Positions 24,480-36,724 of a DNA stretch of 64,000 nucleotides are shown here, piece after piece (positions within the stretch are counted from its first letter, which is position 1; every line of letters begins with the position of its first letter). Both the position numbers and the translations under genes were made by a program. The notes beneath the pieces are model-generated. The model did no database searches. It worked only from the letters and a program-made list of their open reading frames with translations, and was not told the origin of the DNA. This stretch comes from Hyperoodon ampullatus. Its lineage: Eukaryota; Chordata; Mammalia; Artiodactyla; Ziphiidae. The stretch lies in assembly GCA_949752795.1 (NCBI GenBank), contig OX457057.1, positions 99,475,513 through 99,539,512 of the forward strand, given 5' to 3'.

Positions 24480-24815
24480 ATTTTTCTATTCTTTAAGTAA
24501 ACTCCTCCTTTTAGAAAAAATAGTCTAATGCTATTTCCAGTTTGTCATCTCTCAGTCTTTCTTGAACCCGGTCAGTCTTTTGGACCTAGGTTATTCCACT
24601 GAAGTGAGTTCATCAAGTCTCCAGTGACCTCCAGTGGTCAGTTCTCAGTCTTCATCTTACTTGACTTGTCAGCAGCATTAACAGTTGATCACTTCCTTTT
24701 CTTTGAAATGTCGTCTTCTCTTTGTTCCAAGAAACCGCATATTTGGTTTTACCCTTACCTTACTGGCTGCTGCGTCTGGTCTTCCTTTGCTGGCACCTCT
24801 ACCTATGATTTACTT
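24480..24815 (+). repeat. L2 LINE, reverse-transcriptase fragment
   Basis: One frame reads ...LLDLSAALTVDHFLF..., the L2 RT motif usually seen as LDLSAAFDTVDH, with 'CCTCCAGTGGTCAG' upstream. Decayed and non-coding. Confidence 0.75.
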
Positions 24816-24824
24816 TAAGTTAGT

Positions 24825-26240
24825 ATGGTTGAATTACATTATTTTTAAAATTGTGATAAAATACACATAACATAAATTTACCATTGTAACCATTTTTAAG
24901 TGTACAGTTTAGTGGCATTAAGTACATTTTACATTTTTGTGAAACTGTTAACACCATCCATCTCCAGAATTTTTTTTCATCTTCCCAAACTGAAACTCCA
25001 TACCTGTTAAACACTAACTCCCAATCTCCCCGCCCCTGGCAACCACCATTCTACTTTCTGTCTATGAATTTAATTATTAACTACTGTAGGTACTTCATGA
25101 ATGTGGAATCATACAGTATTTGTCCTTTTGTGAGTGGCTTATTTCACTTATTATGTCCTCGAAGTTGATGCTTGTTGTAGCAGGTATCACAATTTCCATT
25201 TAAAGCTGAATAATATTCCATTGTATGTACATACTACACTTTGTTTATCCATTCATCTGTTGATGGACACTTGGGTTGCTTCCACTTTTGGCCTGTTGTG
25301 AATAATGCTGCTGTGAACCTGGGTGTACTACAAATATGTGGTTGAATCCCTGCTTTCAGCTCTCTTGGGTATATACCCAGAAGTGGAATTGCTAGATTAT
25401 ATGGTAATCGTATTTTTAATTTTTTTGAGGAATTGCCATCGTTTTTCCACATTCCCACCAGCAGTGCACAAAGGTTCTAATTTTTCCACATCCTCACCAA
25501 CACTTGTTATTTTCTGGTTTCTAAATTTGTTTTGTTTTGTTTTCTTTTGTTAATAGCCATCCTAATGGATGTAAAGTGGTATTTCATTGTGGTTTTGATT
25601 TACATTTCCCTAATGATTAGTGATGTCGAGTATCTTTTCATGTGCTTATTGGCCATTTGTGTATCTTCTTTGGAGAAGTGTCTATTCAAGTCCTTTGCTC
25701 ATTTTGTTTGTTTTTTTTTTTGTTGTTGTCCTTGAGGTTTAGCAGTTCTTTTTTCTGAATATTAACCCCTTATCAGATATATGATTTACAAATATTTTCT
25801 CCCATTCCATCTGTTGCCATTTTATACCATTGGTTGTGTCCTTTGATGCACAGAAGTTTTAAATTTTGATGTAGTCCAGTTCATCTATTTTTGCTTTTGT
25901 TGCCTGTACTTTTTATGTAATATCCAAGAAATCATTGCCAAATCCAATGTCATGAAACTTTTCCCTATATTTTCTTCTAAGAGTTCTATGGTTTTGCTCT
26001 TATGTTTATATCTTTGATCTATTTTGAATTAATTTTTGTATATAGCGTAAGGTCAGGGTCCAACTTAATTCTTTTGCATGTGAATATCCAGTTTTCCCAA
26101 TACCATATGTTGAAAAGACTGCCCTTTCCTCATTGAATGGTATTAATACCCTTGCCAGAAATCATTTTACCATTTATGAAAAGGTTTATTTCTGGTTTAT
26201 CTCTTATTCTACAGATTTTGATATGGTGTGTTTATTTTCA
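24825..26240 (-). repeat. L1M 3' UTR and ORF2 end
   Basis: Long antisense L1 text: 'ATAAATTTACCATTGTAACC', 'AAAGCTGAATAATATTCCAT', 'CCATTCATCTGTTGATGGAC', 'ATTGCTAGATTATATGGTAA' and 'TTTGCTCATTTTGTTTG'. No intact frame. Confidence 0.85.
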
Positions 26241-27790
26241 TTCTGTTGAAAATACTAATTTCCCTTTTGATTTTTTTCCTTGAATCAAGGATTATTTAGA
26301 TGTATATTATTATAGTTTCCAGATACTTCGGGATTTTCTTGATGTCTTTCTATTACTGATTCCAGTGTGATCAGAAAACATACTTGTATGATTTAAATTT
26401 CTTTAAATTTACTGAGACTTATTTATAGTCCAGATTATGATCTATCTTTTTAAATGTTCCATATGCCCTTAAAGATAATATATATTTTGTTGTTATTCAT
26501 GAAGTATTGTAAAAGTATCAGTTAGATCCAATTGATTGGTGGTATTGTTCAGTTCAGCTATGTCCTTTCTGATTTTCTGCCTGCTGTATCTATCAATTAC
26601 TGATAAAGGGGTGCTGGAGTCTCTGGGTATAATGGTAGATTCATCAGTTTTTCCTTGTTGTTCATCTGTTTTCTCGTTGTTCTAGAGCCGGGCTCTAGAG
26701 CGCAGGCTCAGTAGTTGTGGTGCATGGGCTTAGTTGCTCTGCGGCATGTGGGATCTTCCCGGACCAGGGATCGAACCCGTGTCCACTGCACTGGCAGGCG
26801 GATTCTTAACCACTGCGCCACCAGGGAAGTCCCCAAAGTGCGTTTCTTGATCCACTCTGACAGTCTCTTTCTTTTAATTGGTGTATTTAGAGTTGATTTT
26901 TGACTAGCGGTTTTTAATGTAGTTGGATTAATAGCTCCCATAGGTGTTACTGTTTTCTGTTCGTTGCCCTTGTTTCCTTTTTGTCTTCTACTCTTTTTCT
27001 GCTACCTTCTGATTTTAACTGAGCATTTTATGTGATTTCATTTTTTCTTTTCTCTTACCATATCAATTAGACTTTTTTTTTTTAGTGGTTGCACTTGAAT
27101 TTGAAATATACATTTACCACTAATCCAAGCCCAGTGTCATGTAGAACTATACCACTTCACAGATAATACAGGTACTTTATAACAGTTTCCAATTCCTAAA
27201 ATCCTTTATAATGTGCTGTCATTCATTTTACGCATCCATAAACTATAATCATCTAATACATTATTGCTATTATTTAAAATTGTTGTCTGTTAGATCAATT
27301 AAGAATAAGAAAAATAAAAGATTTTATTTTACCTTCATATGTTCATATTTAGGTCCAAGTTTCTGGCTTAAATCATTTCCCTTCTTTTAAAGAACTTCTT
27401 TTAATATTTCTTGCAGAGCAGATCTATGGCAACAAATTCCACTGAATTTTTGTTTGAGAAAGTCTGTATTTCTCTGTTATTTGAAGGCTAACTTTGCTGG
27501 ATTTGCAGAATTGTCACTTGATGGGGTTTTTTCTTTCAACAGTTAAATATTTCACTTCATTCTCTTATTTTTGTGTAATTTCTGAAGAGAAGTCTCAGGT
27601 AATTCTCATTCTTGCTCCTCTAGAAGTTGGGTGGTTTTTACCCCCTCCAGCTTCTTTCAATATTTGTCTTTGATTTTCTGCAGTTTGAATATATTCCTGG
27701 GTGTAGATTTTTTGGTATTTATCCTGCTCAGTGTTCTCTGTTTGGTGTCTGTCTTCTGTTTATTATTTAGTAGCCTTTTTTCTCCCAACT
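26241..27790 (-). repeat. L1M/HAL1 5' half
   Basis: Antisense L1 endonuclease-region text ('TCAGAAAACATACTTGTATG', 'TTAAATTTACTGAGAC') followed by HAL1-like sequence ('CTTGCAGAGCAGATCTATGG', 'GTAGATTTTTTGGTATTTAT'). The jump from the preceding 3' part implies an internal deletion or two adjacent elements. Confidence 0.6.
26686..26834 (-). mobile_element. CHR-type SINE fragment lacking its tail
   Basis: Starts abruptly at 'CGGGCTCTAGAGCGCAGG' and runs to the intact head end 'GCGCCACCAGGGAAGTCCCC'. The poly-A (poly-T here) end is missing, and I see no target duplication. Confidence 0.85.
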
Positions 27791-27834
27791 CTTCACTCCT
27801 TTTGGCCCTATCTTTAAATATATCTGGAAGATAA

Positions 27835-28365
27835 CTAATTCTAACCACTTCCACTGCTACTGCTTTGGTCCATATTGCCATCTTTTGGGTTTCATTTGCC
27901 TTCAAATAGTTCTCCCTGCCTCTGCCCTTGACCTCCTCCTTCCTTTCACCACACAACAGCTAGAGAGATCTGTCTAAAAGTTCAGTGGGAACTTGTCATC
28001 CTTTGATCAGAACCGTCCAGTGAGTTCCCATCTCATACCAAGTAAAAGCCAAAGTCCTTACTATGACTTAAAAGCCATCTTTAAGCTGTCTGTTTCATCA
28101 CTTACCTTACCTCCTACTAATCATCTCATTACTTCCCTCCAATTAGGGTGCCATCTTTTCTCTTTATAGAAGTCACCAGACATCTCAAGGCTTTTCGATT
28201 TCCTTTAGAAAAGGAAAGTCTGCATGACTCTGTTCTCTTACTTACCATTGCCTTTAGGTCTTTACTTGAGTATCACTTTGTTTCAAACTACAAATCTTCC
28301 TGCCCTGTGAACTCCCTATACCCCCTTTCCTGCTTTATTTTTCCCCAGAACACTTTGCCAACTGA
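27835..28365 (+). repeat. L2 LINE, ORF2 end
   Basis: Sense L2 text: 'GACTTAAAAGCCATCTTTAA', 'CATCTCATTACTTCCCTCC', 'CATTGCCTTTAGGTCTTTAC' and 'CCAGTGAGTTCCCATCTCAT'. Diverged. Confidence 0.65.
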
Positions 28366-28745
28366 CCTGTGTCTGGCAGGAGAGAGCATGGCACATGGAG
28401 AAAATGGAATAAAGCCAATTTGGCTGGAGCATTGAGAACGAGAGGGAGAACATTGTGAAATGAAGCTGGAGTGGGAATTAGGGATCAAACTGTGCAGACT
28501 CCTGTAGGCCATGTTAACATTTTTTGGCTTTATCCTTAAGGGTAGTGGCAAATCACTGAAGTATCTTAACTGGAGGGATTTGGGAAGAGGGTCGCTATCA
28601 TGATTAAATATGCATTTTTATAAAGATCATTCTAGCTTCACTATGGGAAAAAGATTGGGGGGGTGAGGGGAATTAGATGTGAAGGGACCTGATGAGGGGC
28701 TGTTGCATTGATCTAGGTATAAACTTATGATAGCTTAGTCTACTG
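28366..28745 (-). repeat. L2 LINE remnant
   Basis: Antisense L2 text: 'GTGCAGACTCCTGTAGGCCA', 'AAATCACTGAAGTATCTTAA' and 'TAAAGATCATTCTAGCTTC'. It abuts the sense L2 to its left, so two L2 pieces lie head to tail in opposite directions. Confidence 0.55.
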
Positions 28746-29419
28746 GGGGTGTTGATGGCCATCCAAAAAAGAATGTTTGGAACTGATTCTTATCAAGAAA
28801 TCCATTTACAAACATATGTGGTCAGCAGTTCATAAATCTTAATTGCTAAATTAAGATCTCCCATTTATAGAATCTCCATTTAGTTCCATTATGAGAAAAT
28901 AAAAATCTCTCATCCAGTGTTATTCTTCTTGAAAATAAATCCTAGAAATTCTATAAATCAATAGTCACATTTTTTTTGTATATTTCTTAGCATTAGGCAC
29001 AGAATCCAAGATCCCTGATTAAGTTTAATTCTCATTTAATGGCCAGTTTTTAGACCTGATCAAATTGATTTGTCTCATGAAAGAAACTTTAAATAATTTT
29101 CTTATTACGTTTTTCTGACCTCCTCTCATCTCAAATATTAAGAACTTGATTAGAACTAAGATTGTCCTGAACAGGATATTTTAAAGACAAAGGTGTCTAT
29201 GCCTGTATTATTTCTTTTCACAAAGCCAGTAATCTCTGGCAACAGGAACCTTCAGAGTTTTTGAGAATCAGAAACTCATGACTATCTGGCCATCCTAAGA
29301 TAGATTTGAAGTTCGTAAAGCAAACAGGTTAATAAACTAGGGTCCTAGCAGTAGTTTTCTAATGTGGCAGTGTTTTTATCAAACCAAAATGTTGATCCTC
29401 TGTTTTCACTTTAGGAGGG
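28746..29419. other. Intronic sequence, nothing recognised
   Basis: No supported feature. Confidence 0.5.
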
Positions 29420-29600
29420 GAAAGCATTTAACTTCTCCTATGTTTTAAGCACTTTATAGGTACCTAAAATATGTTATATTGTTTAATTATCAGGAACCAG
29501 TGAGGTATCTTAATCCAGCTTTGTTTCGTTAATAAGGAAATTACATATTAACAAATAACTTGCCCAGGCTCACACAGGGATCCAGATATGCCAGGGGTTC
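29420..29600 (-). repeat. MIR remnant
   Basis: 'AAGCACTTTATAGGTACC', 'CAGTGAGGTATCTTAATCC' and 'CTTGCCCAGGCTCACACAG' in antisense MIR order. Confidence 0.6.
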
Positions 29601-29824
29601 CTTTCGATCAGGGGTTGTTTGGGTTCCTTGGTCTCCACTTCTCCCTGTGTGTTTACGGTTTTCAAAGAACTGATGACCCTTCAATTCAATAAGGTTCAGA
29701 ATCAATAAATTTTATTATGCTGCCTCCTGATTTGGGGTTCCTAATCTGACAGTACTATCCACTCTTGTCTTACATTACCTTTCCACAGTTCTTCTCAAAA
29801 TATTGATACCAGTAACACTGTAGT

Positions 29825-29935
29825 TACAGTAGTAAAGCAGTGATAGTAGTAGTAGTTGTTTTTTAGCCATGCACTGTGCTAAGAGCTATGTATGCATTAT
29901 CTCACTTGGTGTTCACAGCAAAGTTGCTGAACTAT
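29825..29935 (-). repeat. MIR fragment
   Basis: 'GTAGTAGTAGTTG', 'GCCATGCACTGTGCTAAGAG' and 'CATTATCTCACTTGGTGTTC' are the antisense MIR 3' half. Confidence 0.6.
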
Positions 29936-29959
29936 GTCCCTTATTTTAAGACTAACCCT

Positions 29960-30290
29960 CTCTATGTCTCAAGTCCCAGCCCCATTCCTTGCCCTCCTAA
30001 CTGGACTCCCTGCTCCAGTTTCTCATTCCCTTTGTTCCTACATCCACAGTTCTCGTAAAAGTTTGTGGGGTTTTTTTCTTTTTTTTCCCTCAGATTATTC
30101 AAAAACCTTAGGTGACTTTCCTCCTCTGATAGGAAAGTTTCAAGTTCTTCGGCTATCATACAGGGACTGGTAGCTTGCTGGCCTGCTTACTGTTTAAATC
30201 ACATCTGTACTCATTCCTTTCCCCTTACCTTTCCCCAAGCTTTCACTGTAAATGCTCAAGCCACCTAGACTTTAATAGTTTTTTTTTAAT
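29960..30290 (+). repeat. Possible L2 remnant
   Basis: 'CCTAACTGGACTCCCTGC' and the pyrimidine-rich text after it resemble the sense L2 body. Weak. Confidence 0.35.
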
Positions 30291-30514
30291 TAGACTTTTC
30301 ATTCTCTTGAATCTGTGTGTTTTTTACATGGAATTCCATGTCTGTAATACTCCTACCCCACTCCCCTTCCTCTGCCTGACCTTCAAGAAATATATGTAAG
30401 GCATACGGTGAAAAATCTCCCTTCTTTCCTTGTCCCCTCATTCCTCAGTTTCCTTCCAAAGTTATTCTATGTGTATTCAAGTTTCTATGCACATATATGA
30501 GTAGAGGCAAGTTA

Positions 30515-30695
30515 GCATGTTAGAGTGTGAACTCAGGAACCAGGCTGCCACAGTTTGAATTGTGGATTCTCTTCCTAGATGTGTGGTTTGGGCAAATTAC
30601 TAGTACCTACCTCATAAGGTTTTTGTGAGGATTTCTCACAGCAGTGCCTGGCATGTGGTAATAAGCTCTCAGTAAATGTATGCTATTAATATTGT
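30515..30695 (+). repeat. MIR SINE
   Basis: 'GTGAACTCAGGAACCAGGCT', 'TTTGGGCAAATTACTAG', 'GTACCTACCTCATAAGG' and 'CAGTGCCTGGCATGTGGTAA'. Confidence 0.8.
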
Positions 30696-31724
30696 TTGTT
30701 ATTGTTATGTTACAAAGCATAATACATTGAAAGAGAATGGCATTTAATATCAGGATAGGTTTGAGTATAGCCGCCTAGTTACTTTGCCCCTAAGTCATTT
30801 AACTCAAGTTAAACCTTGGATGGTTTCCTTATCTTTATAGTGGGGGAAATCATATACAGTTTTGATTTTGGTGAACTAAAAAATATAAAGGAAAGAGCTT
30901 TGTACATGATAAAATGCTATATAGAGGTTAGTTGCTATTGGTCACATCATTTTAGTTTTCCTTCCAGGAAGGATCTTAGCATTTCAGTTGGTTATAAGAA
31001 GTGAAGTAGTCTTTAAGAATAAAGATTTCAGAAATTTGTGACAGGTATGCTGTTTTGCTTTAGAAATTATTTTAAATTCATACTTTTTCATTAGCTATGG
31101 CTTGCTTTAGTGTTAGTCTTAAATTTAAAAATTATGATTATATAATTTATGTGGCAATGCGCTTAAGGGAATAAAGTTAAATACCTCTTTTCATGGAAAT
31201 GTATCTATCAGGATTCTAGAATTGATATACTTAGCATAAATTAGTAAACTTATTAATTTAGTAAGCCTTATCTTTTAAGGAAAAATTTTTTTTGTCAACA
31301 TAGAAAGTATTAGTCACAGCCTATAAAATTTTCTTCATGGTTTACAAATGTTTTATTTGCCTGCGATGATAAAGATTGCTAAAGAATATTCATCTTACTA
31401 AGTAGATTGTACTACATATAAAAAGCAGTCTGCTTTGATGTAGTTTTTGATGATTTACTCTGTTGCTAAAAAAGAATAGGTGCTCACTTTTTTTTTTTTT
31501 TTTTTACAACTCATGGAGCACACGTCCTGCTCAAAGGCACAGAGTAAGGAATACTTTTGGATAATGTGATAGTCTCCCGTCTTCTATTTAATAGAGGCAT
31601 TCCCAATATTCAGGATTTAGGAGGAAAAGTTGTAGACAGAGGTTAGTAAGTGGTAGAGCAGGATTCTAGTCAGGTAGTATGGATCATAAGTTCAGGCTTT
31701 TAAACATTTCACTATAATGCTGTG
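30696..31724. other. Intronic sequence, nothing recognised
   Basis: About 1 kb, with a T run at 31489-31505. A weak antisense MIR-like stretch is possible at 31630-31710. Confidence 0.45.
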
Positions 31725-31945
31725 AGAAACAGAATGAGACTATGAACAATTACCAATAGCTTTGACAAAAAAATAAAAGAACTTCTGGAAATGAAAAATG
31801 TAAATAAAAATTTTTAAATTCAATGGATAGGTTTAACAATAGATTAGAATTCATGAGCTGGAAGATGACCTGAAAAATAAATTAACCAAAATAGAGAGAC
31901 ACAGATGGACAACATGTAAGAGGAGAAATGAGAATTAGAAAATTG
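31725..31945 (+). repeat. Old L1/HAL1 ORF1-region remnant
   Basis: 'GATTAGAATTCATGAGCTGG', 'AAGATGACCTGAAAAATAAA' and 'AGAGAGACACAGATGG' correspond to the coiled-coil region of old L1 ORF1. No intact frame. Confidence 0.55.
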
Positions 31946-31949
31946 GGGC

Positions 31950-32445
31950 AGAAATTGCTAGATTTCCTTGATTTCTTTCTCCTTTTAAGCAATAACTGTA
32001 TTAGTTGGATGCTTTGCTGTCCAGCTACAGCTTCCATTTCACTGCCTTTCTGATAGTGAGATTTGACTCTGTGTCAAAGTTTCAGCAATTTGGATGCAAG
32101 TGGAAGTTATGTGTGCATAGGTTTTAGCCTTACGGTTTATGCCTATAAGAGGAATGAGATACTCCATTTCCCACCTCCTTCTTCCTTCCCATAGATTGGA
32201 ATGTGGACACAGTGATGAACTATTTTTAGCTAGGTAGAAGAGGGCAATACTGTAAGGATGACAGAGCAGCAACAAGTTGTAAGAGCTTAGCTCTCTCAGA
32301 CTGCTAAGCTGCCAAACCAGCCCTGGACTGTTCCTTTTTACTGTCATGTGTGAGAGAGAAAAAAAACTTGAATTTTGTTCAGGCCATTGTAGAGTCTCTT
32401 ATTGCATCAGCCTAGTCTTGTATTAGTCTTAACTAATACAAGAAG
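31950..32445 (+). repeat. Old interspersed repeat, family unassigned
   Basis: Ends 'GTGTGAGAGAGAAAAAAAAC', 'TTTTGTTCAGGCCATTGTAG' and 'CTTAACTAATACAAG', text I associate with an old mammalian retroelement end. The extreme end forms a perfect 12-bp inverted repeat with a 4-nt loop (32416-32427 and 32432-32443). Confidence 0.45.
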
Positions 32446-33580
32446 AGCATGAGAAGATCTACCAGTTATCAAAGCAGAATATAGATGTGAAGAAAAGTCA
32501 AGTAGAAATAATATTTGAGGAGTTTATAATTGAGAATTTCTAAAATTGCAAATGGCACAAATTCAAGAAGTCAAATCCTAAACAGGAGAGAAAAAATTAA
32601 ACCTAAACACTTCATAGTTAAATTTGCATATAGTCAGGGACCTTAAAAATAGCCAGAGGGATGGGCTTCTGGTGGCGCAGTGGTTAAGAATCCACCTGCC
32701 AATGCAGGGGACACGGGTTCGAGCCCTGGTCAGGGAAGATCCCACATGCTGCGGAGCAACCAAGCCCATGTGCCACAACTACTGAGCCTGCGCTCTAGAG
32801 CCCACGAACCACAACTACTGAAGTCCGCGTGCCTAGAGCCCGTGCTTCACAATAAGAGAAGCCACCGCAATGAGAAGCCCGTGCACCGCAACAAAGAGAA
32901 GCCCCCGCTCGCTGCAACTAGAGCAAGCCTGCGCACAGAAACAAAGACCCAACACAGCCAAAAATTAAATGAATAAAATAAATAAATAAATAGCCAGAGG
33001 GAGAAGACGGATTACCTTCAAAATATCTACTATTAGACTGGTTTATTGAAAGGAGAAATTGAAACTTGAAACCAGAAGAAAAGAATAACTACAGTGTGCT
33101 GAAAAGAAATAACTATTAAAGCTAAAATACCTTTCATGAGTGTAGGTACATAATAAAGTTTTCAGAAAAATTAAAACAGAGATTTTTATCTCCAGTAGAA
33201 TATCATTAAGACAAATTCAGAAAGATACACTTTAGGTAGAAGGAAAAAGATCCCTGATGGAGGGTCTGAGATATTTGTTGGAAAAGAAGAAAGGCTGAAA
33301 ATTAACGAGCTAGGAATTCAATCTAAATTAGAAACAAGACAGAATAAAGAAAGGAATGAAATAATAGACATAAAAGTAGAAATGAAATATAAAACGAGTG
33401 AACAATGAAGGATCAACATAGCTGAAGTTGATTCTTAGAAAAAGACTAATAGAGTTAACAAATCTGGTAAGATTGATCAAAAGAGAGAGAAGCCATAATA
33501 ATAAGTATGAAAAAGGAGATGTAACTACAGATGCTACAGAGATTATTATAAAAGAAAAATGTACTCACTAATATGTTTTT
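32446..33580 (+). repeat. Decayed L1M ORF2 region, split by a SINE
   Basis: Pieces before 32647 and after 33003 carry sense L1 ORF2-like text ('AGAATATCATTAAGACAAAT', 'AAAAAGACTAATAGAGTTAA', 'GATTGATCAAAAGAGAGAGA'). Confidence 0.55.
32662..32987 (+). mobile_element. CHR-type SINE, long form, with 15-bp target duplication
   Basis: One of only four sense-oriented SINEs. It has the head 'GGGCTTCTGGTGGCGCAG', a tRNA B-box-like 'GGTTCGAGCCC' and a tail (AATA)n. AAATAGCCAGAGGGA flanks it at 32647-32661 and 32988-33002. Confidence 0.95.
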
Positions 33581-34784
33581 TAAGGAATAATTTCAAATGG
33601 TAGGTTATTGCATGAGTTATCATAATAGTATAATAAGCCTTTCAAGACCACTTGTCAAATTTGCCAAAAATTTTTACTCCTGAAAAAGTAAGATCGTTGG
33701 ATTAAATATTTTAATCCTTTACCTGAATTCTTAGAGAATGTCAAGGGAACAATGAATGGGATAACTGCCTCAGTCATAGTTTACTAAAGGTTTTAGTAAA
33801 AATTTGTTTAAGGATAATTGATGGGTCAGTGTCTTCTAAAGCAGTAGAATTTGTGTTCCTTTTTTGATACATAAAGAAGAAGTAGGGAAGTGTCATTTAG
33901 TAAGGAAATGTAAGAACCTAAGAAATTGTGGAAACCTTGTGCTTTTAAAAGTTTTTTTTTTAAGTTTTAGATACTTGTACCAAAAAGTGACAGCACAATA
34001 CTGAAAATGATCTATAATTTAGTGTTTTCTTTTCTTTCTTTGTCTTTTAAAAAGATATCGTCACCAGCCCAATAGTTCATATTCACACTGTTCTATTGAT
34101 TTAAACAGTGTGCTTAGAGAAGATGTTGACTTATGGGGACAAGTGCCTTATTTTCTGGAGGAGCAGTAGAAATAGTAGTGGTAACCTCTGTGGATAGGCA
34201 CTCTGAAGCACACCAGTACATAAGAAAGTCCTAGGCTGACAGACATCTGTGGGCCTGGAGAGCAGCTGGTACAGATTACAGCAAGCTCCAAGAAGGATTT
34301 TCTTTGCGGGGTGGAGGGTGGGGAGAAGGAAATGAAATTCATAGATTATCCGGCAGGTTTGGGTGGAAAATATGTTGGTAGACAATTCCAGAATAAACAC
34401 AAGTTATACGAAAAAGGAAATGTAATCTTAATATATTACTTTGCTATGTGTTATTTAAGAGAGCCAAAATTCTCATCTACCGTAAGAGCAATATGTAAAA
34501 CTAAAAACCAAGAGATAGGAGTATAAATATCTTATTTAGAAGTATGGAGAACACTCAAAGAAAGAGCTAGAAGTTTGAAGTAGGTTAAGGGGATATAGTT
34601 ACTGCTCTTTTTTGTTATAAGCCTTTTCGTAATGCCTGCTAGTAGTACTAATTAGCACATATTACTTTTAGTTTAAGAGAGTGTAAGACCTAAAGCTTTT
34701 GAGTAGGAGACAGAATGATTACAGAATTTGAAACTATCATCTGAAAAATGAAATAAGACTGCTTATTGAAAAAGAAGATATGGC
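33581..34784. other. Intronic sequence, repeat-poor
   Basis: About 1.2 kb without a repeat or gene that I can support. Confidence 0.5.
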
Positions 34785-35010
34785 GGGTGGAATAACTGTC
34801 TTCACATACTTGAAGGAGCGTAGACTAGAAGAGGAATTCTCTTTTTTCTGTTGGCATCAGAGACAGAGACCCAGTAAGTGGCCACTACAAAGAAACAGCA
34901 ATGTAAAGAACGTTCTGACAATTAGGTTATCCAGAAATGGAATGGACTGTTTTGTGAGCATAGAATTCAAAGGGTTGGATGACCGTATCTGGAGATATTT
35001 TTAGAGTGAA
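34785..35010 (+). repeat. CR1/L3-like LINE 3' remnant
   Basis: 'CTTCACATACTTGAAGGAG', 'GTTCTGACAATTAGGTTATC', 'AGAAATGGAATGGACTG', 'GAATTCAAAGGGTTGGATGA' and 'CCGTATCTGGAGATA' follow the order of CR1-clade 3' ends (paragraph ending in 'ggctgga..ggcca'). Confidence 0.55.
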
Positions 35011-35691
35011 TTACCACAAAAGAAACACTTACTATGGTTCAGGCATTCTGTTGTTAAATACTGACTTCAGTATTTAAAACAAGAAAAGACAAAACCAGCT
35101 ATTCATATAACATGTTATAAGATTTGCTACATGTAAATTAAATGCATTATTTTCTAAGTTTGTCATCATAGTCTTCATAGAATAAGCTTTTATCATTTGT
35201 GGTTTGCAAAATTAGGATTTAGGACGATTTCTTTTTATTGGGACTACTGATCTATTTTGTCTTCTTCCTATTATCTCTTCTTTACCTTTCTTTCCTGTTG
35301 TTTATTTTTCATATTCTGACTCTGGTTGATTGGTCAAGTTTTCTTTGCTCATTTTTCCTCTAGTGATTTTTAAGTTATGTGATTTAGTTGTTGACATTAC
35401 ATTTTTCACATGTTTAGATTTATATTTTTTTAATGTATAGAAAAAGAGAGATTCAGTATCTTTATCCTTTTCCCAAGAAGAGAAAACCTTTAACATGCCT
35501 TTCTTCCTATCTCCTCCCAAACAAAAAGGTTGAGATAATCAGTTTTATTTCCAGATTTTTGTACATATTTTAGTGATAATTAGATACCTAACTATAATTT
35601 TTACTGATTTATTTGCTTGGCATATTTCTTGTTCTTACACCTTTCTGTTTCTTGAATCATTTTCCTTTTTTTGTGTTGGAGTACCAACTCC
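35011..35691. other. Intronic sequence, mostly unrecognised
   Basis: T-rich; may contain further decayed antisense L1M, since L1M text resumes at 36112. Confidence 0.4.
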
Positions 35692-35701
35692 AGTAATTTT
35701 T

Positions 35702-36104
35702 TTTAACATCTTTATTGGAATATAATTGCTTTACAATGGTGTGTTAGTTTCTGCTGTATCACAAAGTGAATCAGCTATATGTATACATATATCCCCATAC
35801 CCCCTCCCTCTTGTGTCTCCCTCCCACCCTCCCTAACCCACCCCTCTAGGTGGTCACAGAGCAGAGCTGATCTCCCTGTGCTATGCGGCTGCTTCCCACT
35901 AGCTATCTGTTTTACATTTGGTAGTGTATATATGTCCATGTCACTCTCTCACTTCATCCCAGCTTACCCTTCGCCCTCCCCATATCCTCAAGTCCATTCT
36001 CTACATCTGCATCTTTATTCCTGTCCTGCCCCTAGGTTCTTCAGAACCATTTTTTTTTATTCCATATATATGTGTTAGCATATGGTATTTGTTTTTCTCT
36101 ATCT
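35702..36104 (-). mobile_element. LINE-1 3' UTR, 5'-truncated, with 10-bp target duplication
   Basis: Antisense cetartiodactyl L1 3' UTR: 'TTAACATCTTTATTGGAATA', 'GCTTTACAATGGTGTGTTAG', 'GCTGCTTCCCACTAGCTATC' and 'GTGTTAGCATATGGTATTTG'. AGTAATTTTT at 35692-35701 and 36105-36114 flanks it. The same family recurs at 47333. Confidence 0.9.
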
Positions 36105-36114
36105 AGTAATTTTT

Positions 36115-36722
36115 GATACGTATTCTTATTATCATTTAGTTCTAATTGTTTACTTTCCATCTTGATTTCTTCTTTGACCCATGTATTATTTAGAATTATG
36201 TTGTTTAACTTACATTTTGAGATTATGTAGTTATATTTTTGTATTGGTTCCTAGTTTAACTACAGTATTGTAGTTAGAATGTACGCTTTTATGATTTCAG
36301 TCCTTTGAAGTTTGTTGAGACCTGATTTATGGCCCAGCATTGTCTGTTCTAGTAAATAATCTGTGTGCAATTTAGAAAAATGTGTAATTTGCAGTTGTTG
36401 GGTGTGGTGTTCTATATATGTCTACTAGAGTAAGTTGATTTGTTATTTGATCAAATCTTTTATATATCCTTACTGATTTTTATCTTCCTTTTCTATAAGA
36501 TACTGAGTTATGTGAAAATCTAATCATGATTGTGTATTTGACTAGTTTTTCATTTAGTTCTGTCAACTTCTGCTGTATGTATTTTGTCTTGTATTTTAAT
36601 TTTTGCTGTTGAACATTTACTCACGTAATTAGTGATATTTGAATTATCCATTGTTTTCAGTTTGTCCATCTGTTCTTTGTTCCTTCCTTTTTTTCCTTTA
36701 TTCCTTCTGTTTTTAGTTATCA
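36115..36722 (-). repeat. Old L1M endonuclease region
   Basis: 'CTTTGACCCATGTATTATTT', 'TTTGTTGAGACCTGATTTAT' and 'GTTGGGTGTGGTGTTCTATA' are antisense old L1 5' ORF2 text. The younger L1 3' UTR was inserted beside or into it. Confidence 0.65.
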
Positions 36723-36724
36723 AA

